Shown: positions 1-13,403, numbered from the stretch's first letter. The stretch: DNA of 64,000 nt from an uncultured Gammaproteobacteria bacterium (GCA_929200535.1 CAKMZV010000003.1:1-64000), one strand, 5' to 3'. Numbers and translations are program-made. Notes: generated by a model from the sequence alone, not told the origin.

Positions 1-2
1 AA

Positions 3-497
3 CAAAATTTTGGCTTAAACGTGTTAGAAAATGAAATAAACAAAGCCAAAATCACCGAACAATCCTACCGAGACTTAAGAAGCTATGTTGGTGAAAATGG
101 CATCGACAGCGTCAAAACAGCATTTCAATTTGATAAAGACGGATTTGGTCAACAAGATGGGATCGTACGCGTAGTAGAATTTCATCGCAATGTCCTTGAT
201 GGAATTGACTTAATTACCCTCCAAGGACTCTGCCGATTTGCCAATACGGGCGATGGAGAAGCTCAAATTCAGTTTGATGAAAACATCAATAATTCGGAAA
301 AAAATAAAAAGAAAATAGCGTACAATGTGGCTATACTTGATAGATATGGGAAAAATGGTGGAACTCATAAAAATATGAGAAGCGACCATATTGTCTATCC
401 TGGAGCCAGTTTTATGAAACGAGTTAAAGCCTATCAAGAAGCTAATAAAAGCAGTGATTTTTTTGAATATTTCAAAAAAAATATAAACAAAAAATAA
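3..497 (+). CDS. C-terminal part of a protein running in from the left window edge; unknown function
   Basis: The frame is open from base 3 (QNFGLNVLENEI...) with no upstream stop, so the GTG at 21 may be an internal Val codon. Followed closely by the next ORF at 510. Confidence 0.55.
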   Translation, partial: QNFGLNVLENEINKAKITEQSYRDLRSYVGENGIDSVKTAFQFDKDGFGQQDGIVRVVEFHRNVLDGIDLITLQGLCRFANTGDGEAQIQFDENINNSEKNKKKIAYNVAILDRYGKNGGTHKNMRSDHIVYPGASFMKRVKAYQEANKSSDFFEYFKKNINKK

Positions 498-509
498 TAG
501 GAACAAATT

Positions 510-2171
510 ATGGCAAGTCACGTCGATTTAATCAATCTTTCCAATGCCACACATAATGGAACATCAATTCCTAATGGTTGGAAGCCTCTATTTAATGTAG
601 AAAGAAACTCCTCTGCCCCCATCTCCTTCGGACCCATCACCACCCAAGCCTATAAAAATCCGATCAGTGGTGAAATCGTCCTTGCCATCAAAGGCACTGA
701 TGGACAACTTGCTGACTGGACACAAATCAACCAAGCCTTTCTCTCAGGCGATTACCCCCAAGCGATTCAAGACTTAGTAACCTATGCCCATAATTTAAAT
801 AAGACTGCAGAAGGAGCTGGACTCCCCATTTCCGTCACTGGATTCAGTCAGGGTGGTGGATTAAGTCAATTATTAAGTCATACTTTCGGTTGGAATGGCA
901 ATGCCCAAAACGCCCCAGGAGCCGCTAATTTAATTGAAAATCCTGCCTATAAGCAGCAACTCGAAACACTCGAAACTGAAGCCAAAGGCGTTGGTGATAA
1001 TTTTATGACAATTATTGAAAAAGGGGATGTTGTCGATAATTTTGGTAATCACTTAGGTCCCCAACCCGTAGAGGTAGATTTAATTCCAAACAGTTTTGCT
1101 GAATGCTTGATTGTTGCTGCCACCTCTGGCCCTTTACTTAGCCTGGCTATTATCGCAACCTGTTTGGGCGTAAAAGCCAGTAACCAACACGATATACAAA
1201 AATTAACCGACATCATTAATAATATGAGTGTCGAAGAGCGTAGCGATTTGCTCCACCAAATTGACGGACTCAAATTAGAATCTGGTATGAAAGTAGAACC
1301 GCTCTCATTCAATGAATGGCTCAATGCCACAGGGCAAGAACACCCTAAACTAAGCGATAACGGTGAAGCACAGCATGACGGATTAAACCCAGAAGAAGAG
1401 GCCCTTGCACAAGCCCGAGAACTACAAGAGAAATACGAAGAATATATTGAAAAACAAGAGACACAAAAAATAAAAAAAATAGAAGAAATAGAAGAAAAAC
1501 AACTGTCAGATCAAGAACAAAACGGTGGTACAATTGGCTCAACTATTGGTTCAAACGTCTATAATCTTTTTATCTCAGGTCAAAACGAGTGGTCGGATGA
1601 TTGGGGTGAGCAATTATTGGGGCAATCGGCTTTTCAAACGCTTGGGCAAAACTTGGGTGAGTGGATTGGCACGGATGGAAATACAGCTGTGTTTTCTGAT
1701 GTCGGTTCGGATTTTACGGGCAATTTAGAATCGAATTTTGATTCTTTTCTTACTGCGGAACTTACTCAACATCTTGGGCAATCGGACTTGGGTGATAGCG
1801 GAGCAGCTGGAGCTGAGATTATTAATACGGTCGTGGATGCTTCGGTAAATTATGCGGTGGGTACCACCGTGGATATCGCCACGCCGTGTTCATTTTTTGT
1901 TATGCGACAAAAAACGAACCAAAAAAACGCACCCCAAATGTCCGCCAATGGATTTTCTAACTCGCTTTCGCTCAGTGAGGGCAAACTCGCCGAAAAACTG
2001 CATTCGGCTCAAACAAGCCATCACTTTAACCGCTCTCGCTTAAAGACAAAAAACGTTTTTATTTTTGGCGAGGCTACGAGCCTTAAAATAACAGCGTTTG
2101 AACTGCCAAAGGCAGGTAAAATCTCACTGGCTTCCATAAGGGGGATGGACTCTATGCTGAATGCTGCTTAA
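510..2171 (+). CDS. Lipase/Mbeg1-like secreted protein with a truncated RTX-associated module and an unrelated C-terminal tail
   Basis: GFSQGGG nucleophile-elbow-like motif. [45 protein letters not shown] is shared with the 3201..13403 protein. After TTVDIAT the sequence switches to an unrelated tail. Confidence 0.6.
   Translation: MASHVDLINLSNATHNGTSIPNGWKPLFNVERNSSAPISFGPITTQAYKNPISGEIVLAIKGTDGQLADWTQINQAFLSGDYPQAIQDLVTYAHNLNKTAEGAGLPISVTGFSQGGGLSQLLSHTFGWNGNAQNAPGAANLIENPAYKQQLETLETEAKGVGDNFMTIIEKGDVVDNFGNHLGPQPVEVDLIPNSFAECLIVAATSGPLLSLAIIATCLGVKASNQHDIQKLTDIINNMSVEERSDLLHQIDGLKLESGMKVEPLSFNEWLNATGQEHPKLSDNGEAQHDGLNPEEEALAQARELQEKYEEYIEKQETQKIKKIEEIEEKQLSDQEQNGGTIGSTIGSNVYNLFISGQNEWSDDWGEQLLGQSAFQTLGQNLGEWIGTDGNTAVFSDVGSDFTGNLESNFDSFLTAELTQHLGQSDLGDSGAAGAEIINTVVDASVNYAVGTTVDIATPCSFFVMRQKTNQKNAPQMSANGFSNSLSLSEGKLAEKLHSAQTSHHFNRSRLKTKNVFIFGEATSLKITAFELPKAGKISLASIRGMDSMLNAA
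1577..1714 (+). repeat. 138-nt exact direct repeat, copy 1 (copy 2 at 4115..4252)
   Basis: Both copies read identically from aggtcaaaacgagtggtcgg to gtcggttcggattt. Confidence 0.9.
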
Positions 2172-2256
2172 AGTAAAAATTAATTCAAAAAAATAGAAAA
2201 ACAGGTTTATAATCAAAGGATATTCGCTCTAAAACTTTTTATCAAAAAAACATACG

Positions 2257-3204
2257 ATGCAAAAAAAACACTCAGTATCGTTTCATCCAAATAAGAGGCT
2301 ACATAGAATAGCTATAGTATCCTTGAGTGTTTTCTGCCTGCTTGTTCTCAATGGGTGTAAACAAAGTTCCCAATCAAATACCTCTACTAACAATCACACT
2401 AACCAATCTGAAAAAAGCAATAACACCTCTTCAGCAAAACAAAAAAAATCACCTTATTCTTTGGAATTGATTGAGAAGCATTTGCGGGAAATTTATAAGG
2501 GAAACATTGAAGAAAAAATAGGATTACAACGATGGGAAGTTGACGAATTAGCTTATTTTATAAGTCATCATGATGATAATAACCCAGCAATCGATGAATC
2601 AGAAAAAAATATTTTTAGAAAAAAATTTAAAAAATATAGTGAAATTACTGGCATCAAGGTGAGAGAAGAGCTTCATAAAATAGGCAATGTAGTCATTATT
2701 TTTGCTAAAGATTTTTTCCGTGCAATTTCTAATCCTCCTATTCAAAGAATGCTCTTTGGAAAACGGACTAAAGAAAAGTACCAAGAAATCTATGAAAAAT
2801 TTAAAAATAATAAGTCAAGCTCTTATGTTTATGGGGTGAGCTATGCTATTAAATCTGATAAAATCAACCGAACATATGTGCTCTTTCAAATCAACGAAGA
2901 AGACAAAAATTACCTTGATTTGTGGGCAGATTATATAGTTTATAGCATTTTAATACCACGATCAGGTGTAGGTAATATTGATGGATTAAGCAATGTGATA
3001 GAGCCTTCAATATTAAATATCAAACGTCCTAAATCTAAATACTACAACCAGTTAATCCAACAAAACAAAAAAGATTTTCAACCCATTGACCGTTATTTAT
3101 TAGAAGCACTTTATAGCGATAAAATCTATTATGGCATGCCAATGGAAAAAGCAATTCCAATAATGAGCAAATTTATTTATCATAAACTCGGAGGAGTAAA
3201 TTGA
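2257..3204 (+). CDS. Predicted lipoprotein, unknown function
   Basis: N-terminal signal with lipobox LVLNGC. Stop overlaps the TTG start of the RTX gene (ttga), suggesting translational coupling. Confidence 0.7.
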   Translation: MQKKHSVSFHPNKRLHRIAIVSLSVFCLLVLNGCKQSSQSNTSTNNHTNQSEKSNNTSSAKQKKSPYSLELIEKHLREIYKGNIEEKIGLQRWEVDELAYFISHHDDNNPAIDESEKNIFRKKFKKYSEITGIKVREELHKIGNVVIIFAKDFFRAISNPPIQRMLFGKRTKEKYQEIYEKFKNNKSSSYVYGVSYAIKSDKINRTYVLFQINEEDKNYLDLWADYIVYSILIPRSGVGNIDGLSNVIEPSILNIKRPKSKYYNQLIQQNKKDFQPIDRYLLEALYSDKIYYGMPMEKAIPIMSKFIYHKLGGVN

Positions 3205-6200
3205 GTAAACCATTAAAGTTAGAAGACATTAAAGTTACCTTAGAAAAAATAGGGGCTGATTTCACCTTGCAAATTTCTGGAGTTGGTAAAGTTGACTTAT
3301 CCATTAATATTGAAAATTTACCTGAAGGGTTACGAGCAAATGCTCAAGCAGAAATTTCTAAATCTTTCGGTCTGGTTGAGATTGGCGGCAACGGACGATT
3401 CACGGGTGATGTGACTCAAGGAGATAATGGCGAACTCAATTTCAAATTGGAAGGTGCCATAGGTGGTAGTGTAGGTGTAAATTTACCAAGCGAGTACTTG
3501 GATTCAAATCAACAAGTCGATATAGCTACCTGTGTTATTGAGGCTAAATATAAAAACGTTGGTGATGGCTACGAATTCACCGTTAATGAAAAAAACTGCC
3601 AACCCGGCGAAGAATTGCAACAAGCAGCAGAAGGAATAAACAAGGCACTTAACTACAAAGGCTATAACGATGCTGATATAGCCACCCCAAACGATGGCAA
3701 CGAATACATTCCATCAAGCAATCAAATGAGCAATGAGGATCTTAAAACCTTATACAATCGCCTTACCAACCCCAACGGCAGGAGTGATAATGATTGGCTC
3801 CCTCCGGGTGAGCAAACAGACCAGTTCAATGATTGGCTTATCAAAAATGGATACGATAAAGAGTTAATGCTTGCCAGTGCCGATGGTTCAAGCGATGCCG
3901 AGGTACTCCAAAAACTCCACGAGCTTACAGATCAATTCGAAGAACAGACCTCCATCAATGCCGATGAGGGGTTTTCTGATGATTTACATCAGGAGCAACA
4001 AGAGCGATTAAAGGCGGAAAGGTTAGAGGCAGAAGCCCAACTCTCCAAGCAAGAACAACGTGGTGGGGCAACGAGTTCGAGTTTTGCTTCAAAGGCATAT
4101 GAGCTTTTTATCGAAGGTCAAAACGAGTGGTCGGATGATTGGGGTGAGCAATTATTGGGGCAATCGGCTTTTCAAACGCTTGGGCAAAACTTGGGTGAGT
4201 GGATTGGCACGGATGGAAATACAGCTGTGTTTTCTGATGTCGGTTCGGATTTCTCAGGCAATTTAGAATCCAGCTTTGATTCCTTTATTGCGGCAGAGCT
4301 CACCAGACCGCTTGGGCAAGCGGACTTAGGTGATGAGGGCTCCATTGAAGCAGGCGTTGCTAATACAGCCGTTGATGCTTCGGTAAATTATGCTGTGGGT
4401 ACCACCGTGGATATTGCGACTGATACGGTAGGTATTAGTGGGGCACAAGGGGCTCAATTTAGTGCCGTTAATCTTTTTAATGCTGTGGGTGGGGCTATTG
4501 GTACTTATGCTGCCAGTCAGGTATTGCGTGCTGATACTGAAGCTGAAGTCTATGGGCAAGCCATTGGTGGGGCAGTCGGCACTGTGGTTGGCTCAATAAT
4601 ATTGCCAATCCCCGGTGTAGGAGCCGCAGTCGGTGCCTATCTCGGCTCAGTGGTGGGTGATACTGTAGGCGAACAATGGAATAATATATCTGATATTCTC
4701 GAACGGGATGATTTTAGTATTGAGGATGCCTTTGATATTCTCGGTGAGATGACCATTGAATACTCCGTTAATTCTATCTCTGCTTTAGTAGGCTTAGACG
4801 GCGACAAACCCGACCCACCCCAAGCAGGTGTTAGCTTTGCCTATAATGTCGAGACCGAACAATACGAACAAGTAGGCTCCTATTCTCGTGATGGCGGAAG
4901 CACCGGTAGTATCTCTAATGCAGGCACTCAATTAGCTGCCCAGATTGATCAATATATGGACATACTTGAGAGCAATGGGCAACTTGCTAATCGCCATGAA
5001 CTCCCAGAAATTCAAATTGGCTATCATGGTGATAACCAATTTATTCGCGTCAATGGTGCTAACGTAGGGGGTATCAATTCGAATGGTTTTAATAATGCCT
5101 TGGGGGAGGTGCTTAATGATGTCGTGATTGAAGGTGACAATCCCTATATGAATCGCTTTCTATCCAGTGATAAAGTGGATGCTAGTGAATTAGGCGAGTT
5201 ATTACAAATCGCTCAAAAAACTCAATCGTATGATAGCAATCCACAAATCAAAATTGCTATTGATCAGCTGCTTGAGGACCAAGCGGAGAATATCGAACAA
5301 TACCATCAACTCAAAGCGGATATTGCCTCCACAGAAAGCCAATTACACAATTTACCCTCCCCTTTCTTTAAAAGTTCCAGTGAACAACAACACATTGAAC
5401 AGAGCAAAGCGAGTCTTAATCATAAACTCAAACAACTCAATGCCGAACTTGATGCCTTAATGGCAGAAAACACCGAAACTATAGAAACTAAAAATGCCGA
5501 TGGCGAAACCACCACACACACAAGCAACTCCCTTGAAGAGGCGTTAGATTGGGATAATGCCATTGATGCCACTCGTGCCGTGGTAGAAGATTTTAATCAA
5601 GCACATCCAAATGATGATGCCACACGTTTAGAATACGAAATACGACACAATAATAGTGAACTCGCCCATCGTGAAGCCAATGGCGAGACCAATGTACCAC
5701 CACAATTTAGCCTTCATGAAGACGATCTATCAAATTTAATTTTTAGTAAAGATGGTGATAGCCTCACCATTTACACCCGCCGTGGTAAAGATATGGATAC
5801 GCCATTGGATGCCCTAACTTCTATCACCATCGCAGATTTCGGGGAATGGAGTAATGATCGCATTAATCTTAACTTTACCAATGATGATGGGGAATTCGTT
5901 GAAACAAGCTATAGCATTAACCAACTCTTTAATTCCTTTGCCAGTGAGCAAGCGAATGAAGGTGAACCTACTGAATTAGATATGGCTGTGATTATTGCCG
6001 ATCTCTATAGCACACATGAAGGCAATGCCGATGGTGAACCCTTTAGCCCACAACAGGTATTAGGTTTAAGCTTTGGTGGCTTTGGGGCTTTTAATCAAGA
6101 GGGCAATATTGAAGGTAATGATGGGGATAATTTGATTATCACCAATGCCATTGAGGAAGGACAAGAAAGTGTGATTGTGAATGCTGGGGGTGGTGATGAT

Positions 6201-9200
6201 ACCATTATCCTAAATAAAGATAGCACACTGAAAGAGGCTATTGATGGTGGTACAGGTTCGGATACGATTAGTTATCAACAAAGTGATGATGGGGTGGCAG
6301 TGAATCTTGCCTCAGGCAGGGGAACTGGTGGCTCTGCTGAGGGGGATGTGTATCGTAATATTGAAAATGTGACAGGCAGTGAGCACAACGACGTGCTTGT
6401 GGGCGATGATGGTGAGAATATCCTATCAGGTATGGCTGGGGATGATATATTAGTCGGTGGTGCAGGAGCTGATACTCTGATTGGAGGAGAGGGTAATGAC
6501 ACCGTCAGTTATACCAATGCCACCTCAGGAGTGACGGTTGCACTTTCAGGCAGAGATAGAGAGGGGAATGAACTTGCTGGAATGGGAAATGATGGTGATG
6601 CTGAGGGCGATCGCATCCTCGGTGTTGAAAATCTCAGTGGCAGTGCTTACGATGATCGATTGGAGGGAAACCGAGAAGATAATATTCTCTCAGGTAATCA
6701 AGGCGATGATATATTAAGAGGCAAGGCTGGAAACGATACTCTTATTGGCGGGCAAGGGAATGATCAACTTTCTGGAGGCACAGGTGATGATGTGCTAAGT
6801 GGTGGCACAGGCAATGACTACCTCAAAGGCGGACAAGGTGATGATATTCTAAGCGGTGGCGAGGGCAATGATGTGCTAATCGGAGGCAGTGGGGATGATA
6901 CGCTGATTGCTGGAACGGGTGAAGATATTCTTATCGGAGGCGAAGGTGATGACACCCTACTCCTACAGGGCAACTTGGATGATTACACTATAACACTTGA
7001 TCGGCAAAACAACCTCACCCTCAGTAATGCCGATGGCACCAAACGACTCAATGGCATTGAAAAATTAGGTTTTGGGGATAAAGACGATGAATTAGTGCGC
7101 GTAGATCATCTCATTGCGATGATGAAACAACAACAAGATGAAGAAGAAAGAGAGGAGGAAGCCGACGGTGCACCTGCTCGTCCAAATAGTACGGGTGCAG
7201 CAACAGCAATAATTGGCACAGGCGGTACCCTAATGGCTGCCTTTATGGAAGCTCAAGCCTCTATGGCTGCCAACTTAGAATTACAAAGCGATGCCCAAGC
7301 AAGACGCCGTCAAGAAGAAGCGGAGAAAGATAAAAAAGAGTTTAGTACCGCAGTCTATACCCCACCGAATAATCCACCACCTGCTGATGGTGCTGCCGAG
7401 ATAGATACTACTCAATCCAACCCACCCATTAGTGCAACTCCGCCCATTTCTAAACCTGTAAATCCAATCACAGATGAAGATGAGGATACATCAATTCCGG
7501 ACGCCCCACGACTTAGCACCTCCCCTGCTCCATCTGCACCTGCTGAGGATAGCTCAAGAAAAACCAATCAAGAAGATCCTAATAAACAAGAACCTATCAC
7601 TGCCACCGAAGTGGCTACAGAAGAAACCTTAGTAGCTGACCCTTCTGAAAAAGAAAAGGAAGCACTTGAAGAGATTATCCAAGAAAAAATCATAGCCCCT
7701 CCCTTTTTACCCCCCAGTATTCAATTAAATAATCTAACGACCAATGAAGATCAAAGCATTAACCTCAATATCCAAATTGGTGAAAGGAATACCGAAGAAA
7801 GCATTACGATTCATTTACAAGGCATACCTGATGGTGCAACCCTAAGCTCAGGCTCTAAATCCCCTGATGGCACTTGGATAGTTGATCAAAGTGAATTACC
7901 GAATCTACGCTTGCTCCCTGCAACTAATAGCGATGAGGATATAAATATTAAAGTCACTGCCATCGCCTCCAATGGAGCAGATGGAAGTAGAGTAATTAGT
8001 GAGGATGCATTTAGTATCACCGTCAATGCCATTGCTGATACCCCGACTCTTGTTACAAGCAACGCCACAGGTGATGAAGATACAGCCATCGCTCTAAACA
8101 TTCAAAGCACCTTAAATGATACCGATGGTAGTGAAACCAATCATCTGATTATTAGCCAAATCCCAAGTGGGGCAAGTTTAAATAAAGGTATTAAACAAGC
8201 CGATGGCACGTGGAAACTGACTCCAGCACAATTACAAGGTTTAACCATCACTCCTCCAAATAATAGCGATGTCGATTTTACCCTTAAAGTGACCAGTATC
8301 AGTACTGAAACTAATGGCGGTTCAACGGCTTCAACAGAACAAGATATTACAGTGACAGTCAATGCCATTGCCGATGCACCGACTCTTGTTACAAGCAACG
8401 CCACAGGTGATGAAGATACAGCCATTGCCTTAGACATTCAAAGCACCTTAAATGATACCGATGGTAGTGAAACCAATCATCTGATTATTAGCCAAATCCC
8501 AAGTGGGGCAAGTTTAAATAAAGGTATTAAACAAGCCGATGGCACGTGGAAACTGACTCCAGCACAATTACAAGGTTTAACCATCACTCCTCCAAATAAT
8601 AGCGATGTCGATTTTACCCTTAAGGTCACCAGCATTAGTACTGAAACGAATGGCGGCTCAACGGCATCAACGGAACAAGATATTACAGTGACCATCAATG
8701 CCATTGCCGATGCACCCGATTTACAATTTACGATTATAGAGCCCCAAGGTTTAGAAGATACTCCTATTAATTTAGGTATTACATCCACTCCTACGGATGC
8801 CGATGGTAGTGAAACTAATCATCTAATTATTAGCCAAGTCCCCACAGGGGCAATCTTAAATCAAGGCACGAAACAAGCCGATGGCACATGGAGACTCACC
8901 CCTGAACAATTACAAGGGTTAACCATTACTCCTCCTAAAGATGATGATCAAGATTTTAATCTTCTCATTACCAGTATTAGCACCGAATCTGATAATCAGC
9001 ACTCTGTAAGTACTCAAAAAATACTTCCGATTAAGGTATTTAGTGTTGCCGATGCACCTACTTTATTAGTCTCTCCTGTTCAAGGGGATGAAGATACTGA
9101 AATTCTCTTAAATATAACCTCCACATTAAATGACCAAAGCGAACAACTTTCTATTCATATTAGTCATTTACCTACTGGGTCAACCCTCAGTGCTGGAACG

Positions 9201-12200
9201 TTAAAAACAGATGATGATGGGCAAATTTATTATGAACTCACTCCCGAAGAATTAGAAGGGCTCACTTACACCCCACCTCAAAATAGTGATAATAATGCCA
9301 CCTTAACCATCACGGCAATTACCCAAAGTGGCAATAGTCAAGCAGAAACCATTAGTCAATTACCAATTACCGTCAATGCCATTGCCGATACCCCTACTCT
9401 TGTTACAAGCAACGCCACAGGTGATGAAGATACTGCCATTGCTCTAAACATTCAAAGCACCTTAAATGATATCGATGGTAGTGAAACCAATCATCTGATT
9501 ATTAGTCAAATCCCAAGCGGTGCAACTTTAAATCAAGGCATTAAACAAGCTGATGGCACGTGGAAACTCACGCCAGCACAATTACAAGGTTTAACCATCA
9601 CTCCTCCAAATAATAGCGATGTGGATTTTACCCTTAAGGTCACCAGCATTAGTACTGAAACGAATGGCGGTTCAACGGCTTCAACAGAACAAGAGCTTAT
9701 AGTGACAGTCAATGCCATTGCCGATGCACCGACTCTTGTTACAAGCAACGCCACAGGTGATGAAGATACAGCCATTGCTCTCAATATCCAAAGCACCTTA
9801 AATGATACCGATGGCAGTGAAACCAATCATCTGATTATTAGCCAAATCCCAAGTGGGGCAACTTTAAATAAAGGTATTAAACAAACCGATGGTACGTGGA
9901 AACTCACGCCAGCACAATTACAAGGTTTAACCATCACACCACCAAATAATAGTGATGTGGATTTTACCCTTAAGGTCACCAGCATTAGTACTGAAACGAA
10001 TGGCGGCTCAACGGCTTCAACAGAACAAGAGCTTATAGTGACAGTCAATGCCATTGCCGATACCCCGACTCTTGTTACAAGCAACGCCACAGGTGATGAA
10101 GATACAGCCATTGCCTTAGACATTCAAAGCACCTTAAATGATATCGATGGTAGTGAAACCAATCATCTGATTATTAGTCAAATCCCAAGCGATGCCACTT
10201 TAAATCAAGGCATTAAACAAGCTGATGGCACTTGGAAACTCACCCCAACACAATTGCAAGGTTTAACCATCACACCTCCAAATAATAGCGATGTCGATTT
10301 TACCCTTAAAGTGACCAGCATTAGTACTGAAACGAATGGCGGTTCAACGGCATCAACAGAACAAGAGCTTACAGTGACAGTCAATGCCATTGCCGATGCA
10401 CCGACTATATTATTGCAAGAATCTAATCGAGATCTTACTGGGATATTTGTCCAACCCATTACCAACACCTTTTATGGCACACAACATCAAGAAACCTTAG
10501 GTAGTTCAGGTGCTGTCCAATCTACGAATACAAAGGATATTATTGATGCAGAGTATTATATTCAAATGCCTTTGGATTTTAAGCCTATCATAAATGATAT
10601 AGACAGTGAATTTATCAGTACTTTAAACTTATTAATCACCGTGGATTCGCATACTCGAGTGGAGCTTGCTACCATTGGGGCACGAGTGGATTATATTGAT
10701 AACAACTATCTCTTTCTTATTCCCAAAGCCTATGCTGGAAAGAATATTACCCTTATTGCCCAGGCAGGCACGACAGAAATTCGCGGCGGTGATACCAGTA
10801 GTATAAGTGAAAAAGCACTGTCACTTACCGTGCCTACTTTAAGCTCACAAGCAAACACCATTAATGCTCAAGGGGGAGATGATACAATCTATGGTGGAGA
10901 GAATATCGATACTATTTATGGTGGTGATGATAATGATGCGATTTATGGCAGAGGAGGTGATGATACCCTTAAAGGAGGGGAAGGTAATGATACCCTTAAA
11001 GGAGGGAGTGGCAATGATGTCCTTTGGGGGCAAGCGGGCAATGATACCATTACTGGTGGCACGGGTGCCGACACCATTAAAGGGCATAGTGGTAATGACC
11101 TCATTTATGCTGATTTGCAAGATCTTACCATTGATGGAGGCTCTGGTACCGATACAGTCATAATGCAAGAAAGTGGAGCAGTTGATTTATCCAAAATAAA
11201 TGATGTTGAACACATCACTCTTCATTCAGGAAATGATACCATCACCAATGGTGATGAATTACTTGATGCCGATATGCAAACTCTTGATGGGGGGGCTGGC
11301 AATGATACCCTAAATTTTTATTATTCAAGTGGTGGAACTATTGATTTCAACATCAATAAGTTAGTCAATATCGAAAACGTTACTATTCAGCTTACTGGAG
11401 AAAATAACGTAATCAACCTAAGTGGTGATACCTCAATCATCGATACCCTTCAAGCAGCTTCAGCTTCCTCTACAAGCGTCGATACCATTAATCTTAGTCA
11501 AACCGGCACCTATGATCTTTCAATGGCACAAGGTTTTGAGAAAATTGATATTGATGCCAATAACTCCACCATTAAAATCGGTAATCATACAAACAACATC
11601 AATCAATTTGCCGATAGTGAATCCAATAGCACCACTCTTATTGGAGAAGACACTAATCGCCTATCCATTGATATGAGTCGTGATAAATTTATTGAACACT
11701 TAAAAAATAACGAGGCTGGCTATGGTTTAACTAAGAACGAAAATGGTAGTGCCACTGATGTGCTAATCTATGATAACAAAACCTACAATTTAGAAAATAT
11801 TAATACCCTAACCTTTAGTGATGGAAAGGAAATCTTTTTGGATAATCGTAATAATAATCCTTTTATCCTTAAAAGTGATCTTGATTTAGGCAATAACTTC
11901 TATGAAGATGGCACGGTTGGACGACAAGACTACCAAACTCATGGCTCGTTTAATATCAATCAACAATTGCTTGATAATGCCTATGATATTGAAGATGGCA
12001 ATAATCTAACGGTGAGTAGCATTACGGGTGATAATATTGACTCACATCTTGGCAATGGAGAATTCAAAGCCACTCAACATTACCATGGTGATGTGGATTT
12101 GAACTATACTATTCAAGATTCAGGTGGGAGTAATAGTGAAGCTCAAAATGCAAATCTTTCTATCAAGTCGGTGAATGATCCCATCCATTATACACAACGT

Positions 12201-13403
12201 TCTCAAGAAAACATTGGTAATCATAGACAAGCTAAACTATCCATTTTTTTTAATGATCCTGATTACATCTATACACAAAACATTCCAACAACAAAAAATT
12301 TTTGGTCAGATAGACCTACATACACTGACCCATCCTATATTAGACAACAAAACATATTACATACTGGTGAAGGAAATTTTAGATTAGACTTATTCTATCA
12401 AAAATCAGAAACCGATGAAGGGTATATGGATAAGAACACATATCGTTTTACACTTTCTAAACCTGGTTATGAGACTGATTTTTCTATTGAAATAGGTTAT
12501 CACGAACAAAAAAACAATGGTTGGTACAATCACACTATAGTAAATTTTTCACACGTGACACGCACCACAAGTTCCCCCATCTTCCTCGACCTAAACCAAG
12601 ACGGCTTCGATTTCACCTCCCAAGCCGTGGACTTTGATTACGATAGCGATGGTGAAGCTGAAAGAGGTGCTTGGCTTGCCGATGCGATGGATGGTATTCT
12701 TGCAATTGATTATGATGGTGATGGTAAAGTCACTCATGGACGTGAAATTGCCTTTGCCGAATGGCACGAGAATGCCTATACCGACTTAGAGGGGTTACAA
12801 CTCTACTTTGATACCAATCAAGATGGCATCCTTGATAAGCAAGATGAACTGTGGCATCAGTTCGGTGTATGGTTAGATAAAAACCTCGATGGCATCAACG
12901 ATGAAGGAGAATTCCTCACCCTTGAGGCTATGGGCATTGAATCTTTTACCTTATCTTCTGATCAAATTGAACAAAATCTCGATGGGGCAGATATTCACGG
13001 AGTCGGACAATTTACCTATAGCGATGGCACCACCGGAGATTTCGCCGATACCACGCTATACTACACCGATAACCCATCTGATGAGGAGGCTGAGGAAGCG
13101 CAAGAAGTAGATCTTCAAGAGACAACCACACAAGAAATACTTAATCCCACTCAACCCTCTACCCAATCCGCCACGCTTGAAGAAAATTTAACAGCTGAAA
13201 CTCTTGAGCCCACTCCAATAAGTGATGAAGAGGCACTCCAAGCTCAATTAGACACGGAAGCTGAGTATATACAACAACAAATGCAACAAATCAACACCAC
13301 CCTACAACAACTCGCCAGCACCGCCCTAAGCGATAGCGAACCCGCCATACCCATTGATAACGCCGATGATAGCTTCTCAAAAGAATTTGAGGATACTCTG
13401 TAA
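3201..13403 (+). CDS. Giant RTX-type calcium-binding repeat protein/adhesin (3400 aa)
   Basis: TTG start after GGAG. Contains a glycine-zipper segment ([27 protein letters not shown]), GGxGxDxL nonapeptides, tandem ~112-aa Ig-like repeats, and C-terminal DxDxDG loops ([24 protein letters not shown]). Confidence 0.9.
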   Translation: MSKPLKLEDIKVTLEKIGADFTLQISGVGKVDLSINIENLPEGLRANAQAEISKSFGLVEIGGNGRFTGDVTQGDNGELNFKLEGAIGGSVGVNLPSEYLDSNQQVDIATCVIEAKYKNVGDGYEFTVNEKNCQPGEELQQAAEGINKALNYKGYNDADIATPNDGNEYIPSSNQMSNEDLKTLYNRLTNPNGRSDNDWLPPGEQTDQFNDWLIKNGYDKELMLASADGSSDAEVLQKLHELTDQFEEQTSINADEGFSDDLHQEQQERLKAERLEAEAQLSKQEQRGGATSSSFASKAYELFIEGQNEWSDDWGEQLLGQSAFQTLGQNLGEWIGTDGNTAVFSDVGSDFSGNLESSFDSFIAAELTRPLGQADLGDEGSIEAGVANTAVDASVNYAVGTTVDIATDTVGISGAQGAQFSAVNLFNAVGGAIGTYAASQVLRADTEAEVYGQAIGGAVGTVVGSIILPIPGVGAAVGAYLGSVVGDTVGEQWNNISDILERDDFSIEDAFDILGEMTIEYSVNSISALVGLDGDKPDPPQAGVSFAYNVETEQYEQVGSYSRDGGSTGSISNAGTQLAAQIDQYMDILESNGQLANRHELPEIQIGYHGDNQFIRVNGANVGGINSNGFNNALGEVLNDVVIEGDNPYMNRFLSSDKVDASELGELLQIAQKTQSYDSNPQIKIAIDQLLEDQAENIEQYHQLKADIASTESQLHNLPSPFFKSSSEQQHIEQSKASLNHKLKQLNAELDALMAENTETIETKNADGETTTHTSNSLEEALDWDNAIDATRAVVEDFNQAHPNDDATRLEYEIRHNNSELAHREANGETNVPPQFSLHEDDLSNLIFSKDGDSLTIYTRRGKDMDTPLDALTSITIADFGEWSNDRINLNFTNDDGEFVETSYSINQLFNSFASEQANEGEPTELDMAVIIADLYSTHEGNADGEPFSPQQVLGLSFGGFGAFNQEGNIEGNDGDNLIITNAIEEGQESVIVNAGGGDDTIILNKDSTLKEAIDGGTGSDTISYQQSDDGVAVNLASGRGTGGSAEGDVYRNIENVTGSEHNDVLVGDDGENILSGMAGDDILVGGAGADTLIGGEGNDTVSYTNATSGVTVALSGRDREGNELAGMGNDGDAEGDRILGVENLSGSAYDDRLEGNREDNILSGNQGDDILRGKAGNDTLIGGQGNDQLSGGTGDDVLSGGTGNDYLKGGQGDDILSGGEGNDVLIGGSGDDTLIAGTGEDILIGGEGDDTLLLQGNLDDYTITLDRQNNLTLSNADGTKRLNGIEKLGFGDKDDELVRVDHLIAMMKQQQDEEEREEEADGAPARPNSTGAATAIIGTGGTLMAAFMEAQASMAANLELQSDAQARRRQEEAEKDKKEFSTAVYTPPNNPPPADGAAEIDTTQSNPPISATPPISKPVNPITDEDEDTSIPDAPRLSTSPAPSAPAEDSSRKTNQEDPNKQEPITATEVATEETLVADPSEKEKEALEEIIQEKIIAPPFLPPSIQLNNLTTNEDQSINLNIQIGERNTEESITIHLQGIPDGATLSSGSKSPDGTWIVDQSELPNLRLLPATNSDEDINIKVTAIASNGADGSRVISEDAFSITVNAIADTPTLVTSNATGDEDTAIALNIQSTLNDTDGSETNHLIISQIPSGASLNKGIKQADGTWKLTPAQLQGLTITPPNNSDVDFTLKVTSISTETNGGSTASTEQDITVTVNAIADAPTLVTSNATGDEDTAIALDIQSTLNDTDGSETNHLIISQIPSGASLNKGIKQADGTWKLTPAQLQGLTITPPNNSDVDFTLKVTSISTETNGGSTASTEQDITVTINAIADAPDLQFTIIEPQGLEDTPINLGITSTPTDADGSETNHLIISQVPTGAILNQGTKQADGTWRLTPEQLQGLTITPPKDDDQDFNLLITSISTESDNQHSVSTQKILPIKVFSVADAPTLLVSPVQGDEDTEILLNITSTLNDQSEQLSIHISHLPTGSTLSAGTLKTDDDGQIYYELTPEELEGLTYTPPQNSDNNATLTITAITQSGNSQAETISQLPITVNAIADTPTLVTSNATGDEDTAIALNIQSTLNDIDGSETNHLIISQIPSGATLNQGIKQADGTWKLTPAQLQGLTITPPNNSDVDFTLKVTSISTETNGGSTASTEQELIVTVNAIADAPTLVTSNATGDEDTAIALNIQSTLNDTDGSETNHLIISQIPSGATLNKGIKQTDGTWKLTPAQLQGLTITPPNNSDVDFTLKVTSISTETNGGSTASTEQELIVTVNAIADTPTLVTSNATGDEDTAIALDIQSTLNDIDGSETNHLIISQIPSDATLNQGIKQADGTWKLTPTQLQGLTITPPNNSDVDFTLKVTSISTETNGGSTASTEQELTVTVNAIADAPTILLQESNRDLTGIFVQPITNTFYGTQHQETLGSSGAVQSTNTKDIIDAEYYIQMPLDFKPIINDIDSEFISTLNLLITVDSHTRVELATIGARVDYIDNNYLFLIPKAYAGKNITLIAQAGTTEIRGGDTSSISEKALSLTVPTLSSQANTINAQGGDDTIYGGENIDTIYGGDDNDAIYGRGGDDTLKGGEGNDTLKGGSGNDVLWGQAGNDTITGGTGADTIKGHSGNDLIYADLQDLTIDGGSGTDTVIMQESGAVDLSKINDVEHITLHSGNDTITNGDELLDADMQTLDGGAGNDTLNFYYSSGGTIDFNINKLVNIENVTIQLTGENNVINLSGDTSIIDTLQAASASSTSVDTINLSQTGTYDLSMAQGFEKIDIDANNSTIKIGNHTNNINQFADSESNSTTLIGEDTNRLSIDMSRDKFIEHLKNNEAGYGLTKNENGSATDVLIYDNKTYNLENINTLTFSDGKEIFLDNRNNNPFILKSDLDLGNNFYEDGTVGRQDYQTHGSFNINQQLLDNAYDIEDGNNLTVSSITGDNIDSHLGNGEFKATQHYHGDVDLNYTIQDSGGSNSEAQNANLSIKSVNDPIHYTQRSQENIGNHRQAKLSIFFNDPDYIYTQNIPTTKNFWSDRPTYTDPSYIRQQNILHTGEGNFRLDLFYQKSETDEGYMDKNTYRFTLSKPGYETDFSIEIGYHEQKNNGWYNHTIVNFSHVTRTTSSPIFLDLNQDGFDFTSQAVDFDYDSDGEAERGAWLADAMDGILAIDYDGDGKVTHGREIAFAEWHENAYTDLEGLQLYFDTNQDGILDKQDELWHQFGVWLDKNLDGINDEGEFLTLEAMGIESFTLSSDQIEQNLDGADIHGVGQFTYSDGTTGDFADTTLYYTDNPSDEEAEEAQEVDLQETTTQEILNPTQPSTQSATLEENLTAETLEPTPISDEEALQAQLDTEAEYIQQQMQQINTTLQQLASTALSDSEPAIPIDNADDSFSKEFEDTL
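4115..4252 (+). repeat. 138-nt exact direct repeat, copy 2 (copy 1 at 1577..1714)
   Basis: Identical to 1577..1714 by direct comparison. Confidence 0.9.
6180..6970 (+). other. RTX nonapeptide repeat array 1 (coding)
   Basis: Translation ...[65 protein letters not shown]... Confidence 0.9.
7720..10400 (+). repeat. Tandem ~336-nt (112-aa) Ig/cadherin-like repeats inside the RTX gene; order appears D-A-A-B-C-A-A-A
   Basis: The motif (A/T)[18 protein letters not shown] starts at ~8045, 8381, 9395, 9731 and 10067 (336-nt spacing between adjacent copies). Two divergent units (B, C) lie between and one divergent unit (D) precedes. Confidence 0.9.
10860..11110 (+). other. RTX nonapeptide repeat array 2 (coding)
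   Basis: Translation [63 protein letters not shown]. Confidence 0.9.

Noticed and set aside
7720-10400. Regular spaced repeats considered as a CRISPR-like array
   Set aside because: The period is 336 nt, entirely in frame within one protein, with no short repeat-spacer structure. No cas genes in the window.
7886-10468. Several antisense ORFs ([20 protein letters not shown]... family) opposite the RTX repeats
   Set aside because: They recur only because the coding-strand repeat recurs. Composition mirrors the sense repeat and there is no independent start signal.
10845-11168. Overlapping plus and minus ORFs in the second RTX array
   Set aside because: By-products of the glycine/aspartate repeat codon pattern of the sense gene.
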